From NCBI GenBank assembly GCA_965652565.1, contig CBFGWL010000021.1:1-35975 (forward strand): a stretch of DNA of 35,975 nucleotides, in the 5' to 3' direction. The stretch comes from RSA11 sp965652565. Its GTDB lineage: Bacteria > Actinomycetota > Thermoleophilia > Solirubrobacterales > 70-9. The notes beneath the pieces are model-generated. The model searched no databases. It saw only the letters and a program-made list of their open reading frames with translations, and was not told the DNA's origin. Both the position numbers and the translations under genes were made by a program. Positions 15,431 through 23,045 of the stretch are shown one piece after another. The first letter of the stretch is position 1. Each line of letters opens with the position of its first letter.

Positions 15431-16111
15431 CTACTGCGGCAATGGGTAGTCGCGGCGCTCGACGTGGACCACGCGGCCGCCGACCTCTCCCCAGTCGTCC
15501 TCGAGCGGGCGCGCGAAGAGATCGGACCCCACGCCCTGGCGCACCTCGATCGCGCGCCCGAGCCGCACCGCGAGCGGCAGGGCGGCGGAGCCCGTCGCCT
15601 CGTCCTCGGCGACGCCGACCTCGGTGACGAACGAGCGGGCGCGCACCCGGCCGCCGCTTTCGCTCACCCAGGCCCAGCAATAGGCGAAGCCCTTGTCCGG
15701 CGGCGGCCCCGTCAGGGTCTCTACCTCCTCCGGGGAGCCGTACTCGATGAACTCGAACGGCGGGCACCACTCCGCGCGCGCCCGGATGAACGTGAGCTCC
15801 GCCTCGGTGCGCACGGGCACTTCGCCCGCCGGCGGGCGCAGGACCGCGGCCGGCGTACCCTCGCGGGCGAGCAGCCAAGCGGTGCCTACGAGGGGGTGCC
15901 CCGCCAGGGGCAGCTCGGTCGCGGGCGTGAAGATCCGCAGGCGCGCCTGTGCCGCGTCATCGACGAAGACGGTCTCCGCGAAGCCCAGGTCGGCCGCCAC
16001 GCGCTGGCGCGCCGCCTCGGGAACCTCCGCCCCGCGGAGGAACACGCCCAGCTCGTTTCCGGCCGAGCCGTCCGCCGCAGTGAAGACACGGACCACGTCG
16101 AGCGTCGCCAT
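15431..16111 (-). CDS. PhzF-family isomerase-like protein
   Basis: 226 aa, somewhat shorter than the common 260-300 aa PhzF proteins. The start DVVRVFTAADGSAGNELGVFL matches the family's VDVFT...GNPLAV pattern, with the usual GNP replaced by GNE. Glu46 in LGFAETVFV is the expected general acid/base. LRIFTPATELPLAGHPLVGTAWLL and the late ATGSAALPLA are signature blocks. Physiological substrates of non-phenazine PhzF proteins are mostly unknown, and no phenazine genes are nearby. The ATG has a GCGAGGA ribosome site. It is the last gene of the glnA-DUF4260-phzF run, 39 bp after DUF4260. Confidence 0.87.
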   Translation of the reverse strand: MATLDVVRVFTAADGSAGNELGVFLRGAEVPEAARQRVAADLGFAETVFVDDAAQARLRIFTPATELPLAGHPLVGTAWLLAREGTPAAVLRPPAGEVPVRTEAELTFIRARAEWCPPFEFIEYGSPEEVETLTGPPPDKGFAYCWAWVSESGGRVRARSFVTEVGVAEDEATGSAALPLAVRLGRAIEVRQGVGSDLFARPLEDDWGEVGGRVVHVERRDYPLPQ

Positions 16112-16150
16112 GACGTCCTCGCTACCCGCCGATCCCCGTGCCCGAACGCA

Positions 16151-16513
16151 TCAGACGCGCTGCATGTGGGTGTCGCTGAAGTCGCTCGGGTACTTGAACC
16201 CGTAGCCGGCGACCCAGTCGATGCCGATGTGCGCGGTCCAGGCGAGCCCCACCTGCACCGCGACGCTCGAGTCGGCCAGGACCCCGATCGCGCCCAGCGC
16301 GAGCGCGAGCGGCAGCGCGTGGCCGACGTTGTAGATCACCGCCCCGGTCCGGGGCCCCAGCGCGTAGCCGGCCAGGCTGACGTCGGGCGCGAGGAGCAGC
16401 AGGACGAGCGCGAGGATGCTCCATCCCCCGTCGATGTAGAGCGCAAGCGAGCCTGCGAACAGCACGAGGCCCGTGAGCCGCAGCAGCAGCGACGGAAAGC
16501 GCTCCGCGGTCAA
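16151..16513 (-). CDS. DUF4260 family membrane protein
   Basis: 120 aa from TTG 16513, supported by GGGGGAGGGG just upstream. It has four hydrophobic segments: LLRLTGLVLFAGSLALYI, WSILALVLLLLAPDVSLAGYA, GAVIYNVGHALPLALALGAI and VQVGLAWTAHIGIDWVAGYG. The NxGHAxPL and WTAHIGIDWVAGYGFKY motifs, plus a terminal GFKYPSDFSDTH, are characteristic of DUF4260. Function is unknown. Conserved His residues within membrane segments hint at ligand or metal binding. It follows the glutamine synthetase stop by 24 bp and is probably co-transcribed. Confidence 0.85.
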   Translation of the reverse strand: MTAERFPSLLLRLTGLVLFAGSLALYIDGGWSILALVLLLLAPDVSLAGYALGPRTGAVIYNVGHALPLALALGAIGVLADSSVAVQVGLAWTAHIGIDWVAGYGFKYPSDFSDTHMQRV

Positions 16514-16537
16514 GGCGCCCCTCCCCCGCGTTCACGC

Positions 16538-17896
16538 CTAGAGGATCGGGAGGTAGCGCTCGATCTCCCAGCGGGTCACCTGGGCGCGGTACTCCTCCCA
16601 CTCCTCGCGCTTGATCTCGACGAAGCGCTTGAACGTGTGCTCGCCGAGGATCCGCAGGACGAGCTCGGAGTCGGCCGCGATCTCGATCGCCTCGCCGAGC
16701 GAGTCCGGGAGCTGCTCGATACCGCGCTGAATCCGCTCCTCCGGGCTCAGGTGGTAGAGGTTCTGCTCCATCGGCTCGGGCAGCTCGTAACCCCGCTCGA
16801 TGCCCTCGAGGCCGGCGTGCAACATCGCCGCGAAGCACAGATACGGGTTGCATGCCGGATCGGGACAGCGCAGCTCGACGCGCGTCGCCGCCTCCTTGCC
16901 GGGGTGGTAGAGCGGCACCCTGATCAGCGCGGAGCGGTTGCGGCGCGACCACGCCAGGTACACCGGCGCCTCGTATCCGGGGACCAGCCGCTTGTAGGAG
17001 TTCACCCACTGCGCGAAGAGCGGCGAGATCTCGCGCGCGTGGCGCAGCTGGCCCGCGATGAACGCCTTCGCCGTGTCCGAGAGGTAGTACTGGTCGTCGG
17101 GGTCGAAGAACGCGTTCTTGCCGTCCCGCCAGAGGGATTGGTGGACGTGCATGCCCGAGCCGTTCTCGCCGAAGAGCGGCTTCGGCATGAAGGTCGCGTG
17201 CCAGCCGTAGCGCATCGCGTACTCCTTGACGACGATGCGGTACGTCATGCAGTCGTCCGACATCTCGAGCGCGCTCTTGTAGCGCATGTCGACCTCGTGC
17301 TGGGAGGGGCCGACCTCGTGGTGCGTGTACTCGACGTGGATGCCGAGCTGCTCGAGGGCGAGCACCGTGTCGCGGCGCACGTCCGACCCGGCGTCGAGCG
17401 TGGTCAGGTCGAAGTAGCCGCCCTCGTCGAGGATCTCGGGGATGCCGTTCTGCGGCCGATCCGAGCGGAAGTAGAAGAACTCGAGCTCGGGCCCGATCGA
17501 GAAATCGTCGAAGCCCATCTCCTCGGCCCGCTTGAGGGCCCGCCGCATGATCCAGCGCGGATCGCCCTCGTACGGCGCGCCACCGGGGACCTGGATGTCG
17601 CAGAAGAGCCGGGCGACGCCGTGCTCCTCGGGCCGCCAGGGCAGCACGGCGAAGGTGTTCGGATCGGGCATGGCGATCATGTCCGACTCCTCGATCGGGT
17701 TGAAGCCCGTGATCGACGAGCCGTCGAACCCCATTCCGCCCTGGAACGCGTCCTCGAGCTCGGCCGAGTTGATCGAGAAGCTCTTGAGCTGACCGAGGAT
17801 GTCCGTGAACCACAGGCGAACGAACCGGATCCCCTTCTCCTCGACCTCGCGCAGTACGTCCTCGGGCGTCTTCTTCCGTTGCTCGGTTTCGGCCAT
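16538..17896 (-). CDS. glnA: Type I glutamine synthetase (GSI-alpha-like)
   Basis: 452 aa, start ATG 17896 with GGAGG ribosome site. All core motifs are present: FDGSSITGF (57-65), GPELEFFYF (135-143), HHEVGPSQHEVD, the ATP loop KPLFGENGSGMHVHQSL, and RVPLYHPG...VELRCPDPACNPYLCFAAM. Length and the lack of the ~25-residue insertion of adenylylated GSI-beta enzymes point to the alpha type. However, the Arg of B. subtilis GlnA (Arg62) needed for glutamine feedback aligns with Pro67 in GFNPIEES, so regulation may differ. It makes Gln from Glu, NH4+ and ATP, though some actinobacterial paralogues act on polyamines instead. First gene of the glnA-DUF4260-phzF run. Confidence 0.9.
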   Translation of the reverse strand: MAETEQRKKTPEDVLREVEEKGIRFVRLWFTDILGQLKSFSINSAELEDAFQGGMGFDGSSITGFNPIEESDMIAMPDPNTFAVLPWRPEEHGVARLFCDIQVPGGAPYEGDPRWIMRRALKRAEEMGFDDFSIGPELEFFYFRSDRPQNGIPEILDEGGYFDLTTLDAGSDVRRDTVLALEQLGIHVEYTHHEVGPSQHEVDMRYKSALEMSDDCMTYRIVVKEYAMRYGWHATFMPKPLFGENGSGMHVHQSLWRDGKNAFFDPDDQYYLSDTAKAFIAGQLRHAREISPLFAQWVNSYKRLVPGYEAPVYLAWSRRNRSALIRVPLYHPGKEAATRVELRCPDPACNPYLCFAAMLHAGLEGIERGYELPEPMEQNLYHLSPEERIQRGIEQLPDSLGEAIEIAADSELVLRILGEHTFKRFVEIKREEWEEYRAQVTRWEIERYLPIL

Positions 17897-18002
17897 CAGT
17901 TCCTCCAGGGGGTCGACCGCGGGCGGAGTGCGGGGGAACGATAACCGGGGTTGCGGGCGCTCGCCGAACAGCGCGTGCGGAGGACGCCTGCGGCTGCTCG
18001 GC

Positions 18003-18020
18003 GAGCGCTCAAAAGCGCTC
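18003..18020. repeat. Perfect 7-bp inverted repeat with 4-nt loop
   Basis: GAGCGCT-CAAA-AGCGCTC lies between glnA and the AhpD-like gene, which are divergent. It could be a regulator site or a small hairpin; there is no T-tract. Confidence 0.5.
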
Positions 18021-18029
18021 AGAACGTGG

Positions 18030-18110
18030 TATAAACTTACCTCCAGTAAGTAACCCGCTAAAGGTAAAGTAATGGACAGATAAAGGGCGGGTAAAGGCAG
18101 GGACCCGGTT
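18030..18110 (+). promoter_or_regulatory. AT-rich promoter/operator region of the AhpD-like gene
   Basis: TATAAA (18030-18035) is a good -10. It abuts a perfect inverted repeat ACTTAC-N5-GTAAGT (18035-18051), sized like a TetR or GntR half-site pair. Downstream, TAAAG occurs four times (from 18058 to about 18096). The block is conspicuously AT-rich against its surroundings. No regulator gene is adjacent. Confidence 0.5.
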
Positions 18111-18126
18111 CCGGAGGTGCACCGGC

Positions 18127-18690
18127 ATGACCATCAAGACCGACTACAGCCGCTTCGACATCCACGACGTCCTCACCGCCCCCGAGGGCAGCGCCAAGAT
18201 CCTCGAGGGCGTTGCCCGAACCGGTGACATCCCGAAGTTCCTCGGCGTGCTCGCCGGCGCCCCCGCCGCGCTGCGCGCCTTCGTCCGCGCCCGGCATGAG
18301 TTGCGGCGCGGCGCCCTCTCCCGCCGCACGCGTGAGCGGATCGCGCTCGCGATGGCGGAGCGCCGCGGCGACACCTACTCGGTCGCCCAGCACGCGGGCA
18401 GGGCCCGCGAGGTTGGGCTCGGGCTCGACGAGATCTCCAGAGCGCGCTCATTCACCTCGAGCGACCCGCGCGAAGCCGCCCTGCTCACGTTCCTGCGGGA
18501 GCTGGTGACGACCGAGGGCCGGCCGTCCGCCCACCTCGCCGAGGAGGCGCGCGAGGCCGGCTGGTCCGACGAGGAGCTGCTCGAGGCGATCGCGCACGCG
18601 GCGCTCAACGACTTCCAGAGTCTGGTCGCAAACGCTGCGGCCCTGCCGCAGGATCAGACCAACCCTTCCATCCTGCCCGCGGCGGCCTAA
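18127..18690 (+). CDS. AhpD-like / carboxymuconolactone-decarboxylase-fold protein lacking the CxxC
   Basis: 187 aa, ATG with GGAGGTG ribosome site. The AhpD fold is recognised by LSRRTRERIALAMAERRGDTYSVAQHAGRAREVGL followed by DPREAALLTFLRELV and GWSDEELLEAIAHAALNDF. Normal members carry GCxYCxxxH, where the two Cys do peroxide/disulfide chemistry. Here the positions are Asp82 and Ser85, while His89 remains, so alkylhydroperoxide reductase activity is not expected. It may be a decarboxylase-like or non-catalytic relative. It stands alone under an inverted-repeat-bearing promoter. Confidence 0.82.
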   Translation: MTIKTDYSRFDIHDVLTAPEGSAKILEGVARTGDIPKFLGVLAGAPAALRAFVRARHELRRGALSRRTRERIALAMAERRGDTYSVAQHAGRAREVGLGLDEISRARSFTSSDPREAALLTFLRELVTTEGRPSAHLAEEAREAGWSDEELLEAIAHAALNDFQSLVANAAALPQDQTNPSILPAAA

Positions 18691-18758
18691 GCGCCGCCGG
18701 ATGCGGGCGACGTTCCCCAAGACACGGATCCCTCTCCCCTATCCCAGAACCCCAGAAC

Positions 18759-18790
18759 GCTGAAGCCCGCCGGTAGAGGCGGGCTTCAGC
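18759..18790. terminator. Long hairpin terminator between convergent genes
   Basis: A 13-bp perfect stem (GCTGAAGCCCGCC with its complement) and 6-nt loop GGTAGA sits between the AhpD-like (+) and Rpf-like (-) genes. There is no strong T-tract on either strand, but position and stability favour a bidirectional terminator. Confidence 0.7.
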
Positions 18791-18816
18791 CGTTCAAGGT
18801 CTCTTCGGTAGCCGGC

Positions 18817-19365
18817 TCAGCGCTTCTTCTTGCGCGGCTTCGGGCAGTTCGGCCACGGGTCCGGCCAGCCCTTGCGCTTCGCCTTGTTGCGATGCGCGAT
18901 CGCGACCACGGCCTGCGTCTTCCAGGTGTGGCGGATCGGATCGCCGCCCGGCGAGCGCGGCGCCGAGCGCCAGGTCTGGCGCATGAACTGGAAGGCGCCG
19001 CGGTACTTGCCGCCACCACCGATGGCCTTCGGGTTGTGGCCGGACTCGCACTTGCTGGTCCGGCGCGCCCAGCGCCTCGCCTTCTTCGAGTGGTTGGACC
19101 AGAGCTGCGCGTACTTGGTCTTGAGCGCCTTCCGCGCGTTCGGCTCGCTGTCGCCACCGCCGCCGCCACCGGCGCCGAGGCCGCCGCTCGCGCCGTCGGC
19201 GCTCGCGACTCCGGCGAACATGGCGACGAGCGCCAGGCACACGGCCCAGAAGGCGAACCGATCGGGCCGCGAGGCCACACCGGCCGCCCGGTCGGTGCGG
19301 GCGCTGCGATCAACGCGGTACTGGGGGGGCTCCGGATCTCTCGCTGAAGTGAAGTTGTCGTGCAT
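18817..19365 (-). CDS. Rpf/transglycosylase-like cell-wall hydrolase
   Basis: 182 aa from ATG 19365 (GGAACGAG ribosome site); upstream in-frame codons lie in riboswitch RNA and are rejected. A cytosolic basic N terminus precedes one hydrophobic segment (about 37-57), then a Gly-rich linker. The C-terminal domain has catalytic Glu107 in CESGHNP, YRGAFQFMRQTW, GGDPIRHTWKTQAVVA and WPDPWPNC, the resuscitation-promoting-factor fold with probable disulfide Cys106-Cys174. It should cleave peptidoglycan glycan strands outside the membrane. The c-di-AMP riboswitch upstream is the usual regulator of actinobacterial rpf genes. Confidence 0.87.
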   Translation of the reverse strand: MHDNFTSARDPEPPQYRVDRSARTDRAAGVASRPDRFAFWAVCLALVAMFAGVASADGASGGLGAGGGGGGDSEPNARKALKTKYAQLWSNHSKKARRWARRTSKCESGHNPKAIGGGGKYRGAFQFMRQTWRSAPRSPGGDPIRHTWKTQAVVAIAHRNKAKRKGWPDPWPNCPKPRKKKR

Positions 19366-19369
19366 ATCT

Positions 19370-19535
19370 CGTTCCACGCTTGCGGGGTTAGCTGTCGGGC
19401 TCGCGCTGACGAGTTGCGCTACGCGGCATCCGGCCGCGATTCGCCCCGTGCCGGCCCCTGGGCCGGCGTGTGGGTTCCCCACTCCCCGCGGTATGTGGCG
19501 GGGATTAAGCGACGGCGGCACACTAGCAGAACATC
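19370..19535 (-). ncRNA. c-di-AMP riboswitch (ydaO/yuaA class)
   Basis: Read on the minus strand, the leader contains the class-defining blocks in order: CGCTTAATCCCCGCC, then GGGGAGTGGGGAACCCA, GGGGCGAATCGC, and near the 3' end CCCGACAGCTAACCCCGCAAGCGT, immediately before the ribosome site of the Rpf-like gene (cited here in pieces). The two-fold symmetric ydaO aptamer binds two c-di-AMP molecules and, in known cases, switches the downstream gene off. Boundaries are approximate. No clear terminator hairpin separates it from the start codon, so control may be translational or by alternative pairing. Confidence 0.9.
19520..19525 (-). promoter_or_regulatory. -10 hexamer TAGTGT of the riboswitch transcript
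   Basis: TAGTGT on the minus strand lies just before the first conserved riboswitch bases, consistent with transcription starting at about 19513. No good -35 is visible. Confidence 0.45.
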
Positions 19536-19678
19536 AGGCAGAAGTTTGCGTTTTGTTAACGCCGCTCACAAATGCCCGCCGCAAAGAGCGGCAAACGCAG
19601 AGCGCACGAGGGACGCGCGGAGCCCCGCCGCAAGCGGGATCCGTGCGAGTCCGGCGCCAGGTCAGATCGCGGCAAATA

Positions 19679-19704
19679 GATAGCCCCGCCGAGGCGGGGC
19701 TATC
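19679..19704 (-). terminator. Rho-independent-type terminator after rnpB
   Basis: GATAGCCCCGCC with its exact complement forms a 12-bp stem and tight loop. On the minus strand it is followed by TATTTG. It lies 5 nt after the end of rnpB. Confidence 0.8.
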
Positions 19705-19708
19705 CGTA

Positions 19709-20107
<399 letters not shown>

Positions 20108-20115
20108 ACCAGTTG

Positions 20116-20121
20116 ATCTTA
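20116..20121 (-). promoter_or_regulatory. -10 hexamer TAAGAT of rnpB
   Basis: It is placed 8 nt before the structure-defined 5' end of RNase P RNA, so start-site spacing in this genome appears to be about 7-8 nt. Confidence 0.6.
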
Positions 20122-20183
20122 GGCGCTGACCGCGGCTGCGGCTACTGGTGCGCCGCGGTTGAGAGCGAGCGCCCGCCGACGGG

Positions 20184-20414
20184 TCAGCTCAGCTGCGAGC
20201 CGCAGGAGGAGCAGCCGGCGACCTGGAGCTCGCCGCCGCAGACCGGGCACTTCGCGGTGCCCGTATCGACGAGATCGCCCCAGGCGCGGTTGACGGCGTC
20301 TTCGAGCGTCGGGCGCCCGGGGTCGAACAGCCGGTGCGGGTCGCGGCGCCCGGCGGGCGAGCAGGCCGCGCGCGCCCGCCCCGTGGGCGTTGTGCGAAGC
20401 AGCGCCGAGCTCAT
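20184..20414 (-). CDS. Small zinc-ribbon protein coupled to lexA
   Basis: 76 aa. Its ATG overlaps the lexA stop (ATGA), so it should be translated from the lexA message and share its SOS control. The C terminus is a treble Cys-pair zinc ribbon, KCPVCGGELQVAGCSSCG, with CxxC-x8-CxxC spacing. The middle (LFDPGRPTLEDAVNRAWGDLV) looks like one amphipathic helix, and the N-terminal 25 residues are basic. I do not recognise a named family. Zinc-ribbon adaptors of this size often bind nucleic acid or RNA polymerase, but nothing here proves that. Confidence 0.72.
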   Translation of the reverse strand: MSSALLRTTPTGRARAACSPAGRRDPHRLFDPGRPTLEDAVNRAWGDLVDTGTAKCPVCGGELQVAGCSSCGSQLS

Positions 20415-21016
20415 CTCATGCTCCTGAACACGCCGACGACCTTGCCGAGCAGGGTGACGTCCTTCGTCCTGATCGGCTCGTAGGCGTCGTTCTCAGGCTG
20501 CAGGCGGATGCCGTCGCTCTCGCGATAGAAGCGCTTGACCGTCGCCTCGTCCTCGATCAGCGCGACGACGATCTCGCCGTCCACTGCGTCGTCGGCCTGC
20601 TGGACGACCACGTAGTCGCCCTCGAGGATGCCGGCGTCCTTCATCGAATCGCCCTTGACTCGCAGGACGTAGTCGCCCTGCTCCCCGCCGATCACGTCGG
20701 GGACCTCCAGGTACTCCTCGATGTGCTCCTCGGCCAGGATCGGCGCACCGGCCGCGACCTGACCGACGAGCGGTAGCCCCTGCCCTCGCATCGCCTGCTT
20801 GGCCTTGTCGACGAGCAGCTCGATCGCGCGCGGCTTCGTCGGGTCGCGGCGAAGCAGGCCGATCTTCTCGAGGTTGGCGAGATGCGCGTGCACCGTGGAG
20901 GACGAGTGCAGGCCGACCGCCTTGCCGATCTCCCGCACCGTCGGCGGGTAGCCCGTCTTCTCCGCGTGCTTGCGGATGAAGTCGAAGATCTCCTGCTGGC
21001 GCTTGGTCAGATCCAT
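20411..21016 (-). CDS. lexA: LexA SOS repressor
   Basis: 201 aa. N-terminal winged helix MDLTKRQQEIFDFIRKHAEKTGYPPTVREIG with SSSTVHAHLANLEKIGLL; self-cleavage site Ala89-Gly90 in QVAAGAP; Ser124 (KGDSMKDAGI) and Lys161 (ATVKRFY) of the catalytic dyad; C-terminal peptidase S24 fold. RecA filaments trigger self-cleavage after DNA damage. The start ATG has a GGAGCC site upstream. A LexA box 58 bp upstream shows autoregulation. Translationally coupled to a zinc-ribbon gene. Confidence 0.97.
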   Translation of the reverse strand: MDLTKRQQEIFDFIRKHAEKTGYPPTVREIGKAVGLHSSSTVHAHLANLEKIGLLRRDPTKPRAIELLVDKAKQAMRGQGLPLVGQVAAGAPILAEEHIEEYLEVPDVIGGEQGDYVLRVKGDSMKDAGILEGDYVVVQQADDAVDGEIVVALIEDEATVKRFYRESDGIRLQPENDAYEPIRTKDVTLLGKVVGVFRSMR

Positions 21017-21073
21017 TGTCGGCTCCTACACTCGTTTCTTGGCTTACGGGGCGCGGGACGTGATCGCGCCCTG

Positions 21074-21087
21074 CGAACACATGTTCG
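21074..21087. promoter_or_regulatory. LexA (SOS) box of lexA
   Basis: CGAACACATGTTCG matches the Gram-positive/actinobacterial SOS box. TACTCT (21094-21089 on the minus strand) is a likely -10, so LexA would cover the transcription start of its own gene. Confidence 0.9.
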
Positions 21088-21136
21088 TAGAGTAGAGGCC
21101 CCGTCGGACGGACGCAAGCGCTCCGCCGCAGGTCAC

Positions 21137-21142
21137 TACAAT
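21137..21142 (+). promoter_or_regulatory. -10 hexamer TACAAT of the tRNA-Leu gene
   Basis: TACAAT is 11 nt before the mature tRNA 5' end, giving a very short pre-tRNA leader. Confidence 0.6.
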
Positions 21143-21153
21143 CAGCGCGCCAC

Positions 21154-21239
<86 letters not shown>

Positions 21240-21244
21240 TGGAC

Positions 21245-21282
21245 GAGCCGGGGTGCCGAACGGGGCCCCGGCTCTTCTTTTT
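21245..21282 (+). terminator. Rho-independent terminator of the tRNA gene
   Basis: GAGCCGGGG pairs with CCCCGGCTC across a 12-nt loop and is followed by TTCTTTTT. Confidence 0.88.
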
Positions 21283-21346
21283 GGCCGGACGACCCACGCG
21301 CTGCCCTGCGAGTTGAGCCGCGGGCGGAGGCGCCGATTGGAAGGCG

Positions 21347-23035
21347 ATGGTCCGATCGCTCCTTCCTCGGGGCACGTCTCGCCGTGTCCTTTGCGCGATG
21401 CTCCCGCTGCTCGCTGCAGCCGGGCTCGTGCCCGCCCCAGCCCAGGCCGATGAGCCCGCTCGCTCGTACGTGGTCGTCTACGAGGAATCGGCGGGCGGCG
21501 TGGCAGGCGAGACCGCGGTCCGCGAGACGGAGCTCGGCTTCCACGCGGAGCGAGAGTTCCGGCACGCCGTCGACGGGTTCGCCGCCGAGCTCACACCCGG
21601 GCAGGTCCGCGAGCTGCGCACGGACGCCGAGATCGCTGCCGTCGCGCCCGACCGACCGGTACACGCCACGGGCGGCGCCGCGCTGGCCCGCGGCGACTTC
21701 GCCCCGGCCGGGGTACGACGCATCCTCGCCGCGGGCAACGGGAGCGTCCGCCAGGCGAGCAGCGCCGCCGTGGCGGTGCTCGACACCGGGATCCACCTCA
21801 ATCATCCCGACCTGAACGCCTCGGCGGGGACGAACTGCATCGCTCCCGGCACGCCGCCCACCGACGTCCGTGGCCACGGCACGCACGTTGCGGGGACGAT
21901 CGCGGCGCGCAACAACGGCAAGGGCGTCGTCGGCGTCGCACCCGGCACGAAGGTCTACGCCGTGAAGGTCCTGAACGATGAGGGCCGCGGCAAGCTCAGC
22001 ACGGTGCTTTGCGGCATCGAGTGGGTGACCGCGCACGCACGTTCCCTCGGCATCAAGGTCGCGAACATGAGCCTCTCAGGGGACGGTCCCCGCGTGCGCT
22101 CGTGCGAGACGACGACGGACCCCAAGCACCGTGCGATCTGCGCCTCGACGGCCGCGGGCATCACCTACGTCGCCTCCGCCGGCAACGACAGCCAGCCGTT
22201 CGATCGCGCGGACAAGCCGCGCGTTCCCGCGGCATATCCCGAGGTTCTGACCGTCACCGCCAGCGCCGACGCCGACGGCAAGCCCGGCGCAAGCGGGAAG
22301 ATCTGCCGGGCCGGCGAGGCCGACGAGGCGGTCGCGAGCTTCTCGGACTTCGCGAGCACTGCGGCCGGCGCGGCGCACACCGTTGCCGCGCCCGGCGTCT
22401 GCGTGCAGTCCACTCTGCCTGGCGGATACGGCTCGATGAGCGGGACGAGCATGGCCGCGCCGCACGTCGCCGGCGTTGCGGCCTTGTGCCTGGGGGAGGC
22501 CGGTGACCCGGGGCCTTGCGCCGGCGACGCGCCCGCCCAGATCGTCAAGCGGATCCGCGAGACGGCCGAGGCGTACAACCGCTCGCACGGGTCCTACGGC
22601 TTCTGGGGCGACGCGCTGCGCCCGTTGGACGCGATCCGCTACTTCGGGTTCCTCGTGCGCGCGCCCGCCCCGCGCAACCAGCCCAACTCCCCCGGCGGCC
22701 CGGGCCCGGCGCAGCCTCAGCCACCGGACCACGTGAAGCCGGAAAGCGCCGACCTGCGGATCCGCAGCGCGCGGCTGCGCGGCAAATCCCGGGCACGCCT
22801 CATCGTGCGCGGCGGGCTCGAACGCGAGGCCGCGGGCCTGCGGCTGCTGATCGCCTATCGGGCCGCGCGGATCGAGCGTTCGACCTGGACGCGGGTCAAC
22901 CGCCGCGGGCGCTTCACGGAGCGCATCCGGCTCCGCGGCGAGCAGCGCGGGGCTCGCGCGGTCAGGGTGACGGTGACCTTTCCGGGCACGGCGCACCTGC
23001 GTCCCGAGCGCGAGCGCGCGCGAGCGCGGCGCTGA
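21347..23035 (+). CDS. Secreted subtilisin-like serine protease (S8)
   Basis: 562 aa. A signal peptide (about 1-34, ending AQA-D) is followed by an I9-type propeptide (YVVVYEESAG to AAVAPDRPVHA, about 41-107). The catalytic domain has Asp146 (VAVLDTGIHLNHPDL), His177 (GHGTHVAGTIAA), oxyanion Asn280 (ASAGN) and Ser368 (GTSMAAPHVAG), so it should be active. A Pro-rich linker (about 445-470) leads to a basic C-terminal beta-like domain of about 95 residues, perhaps for cell-wall binding. Six or more Cys suggest extracellular disulfides. The ATG start has GGAAGGCG upstream. Convergent with the solute-binding lipoprotein gene. Confidence 0.9.
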   Translation: MVRSLLPRGTSRRVLCAMLPLLAAAGLVPAPAQADEPARSYVVVYEESAGGVAGETAVRETELGFHAEREFRHAVDGFAAELTPGQVRELRTDAEIAAVAPDRPVHATGGAALARGDFAPAGVRRILAAGNGSVRQASSAAVAVLDTGIHLNHPDLNASAGTNCIAPGTPPTDVRGHGTHVAGTIAARNNGKGVVGVAPGTKVYAVKVLNDEGRGKLSTVLCGIEWVTAHARSLGIKVANMSLSGDGPRVRSCETTTDPKHRAICASTAAGITYVASAGNDSQPFDRADKPRVPAAYPEVLTVTASADADGKPGASGKICRAGEADEAVASFSDFASTAAGAAHTVAAPGVCVQSTLPGGYGSMSGTSMAAPHVAGVAALCLGEAGDPGPCAGDAPAQIVKRIRETAEAYNRSHGSYGFWGDALRPLDAIRYFGFLVRAPAPRNQPNSPGGPGPAQPQPPDHVKPESADLRIRSARLRGKSRARLIVRGGLEREAAGLRLLIAYRAARIERSTWTRVNRRGRFTERIRLRGEQRGARAVRVTVTFPGTAHLRPERERARARR

Positions 23036-23045
23036 GTCCCGCCGC

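Noticed and set aside
18127..18690. Active AhpD alkylhydroperoxidase
   Set aside because: Both catalytic cysteines are replaced (Asp82, Ser85).
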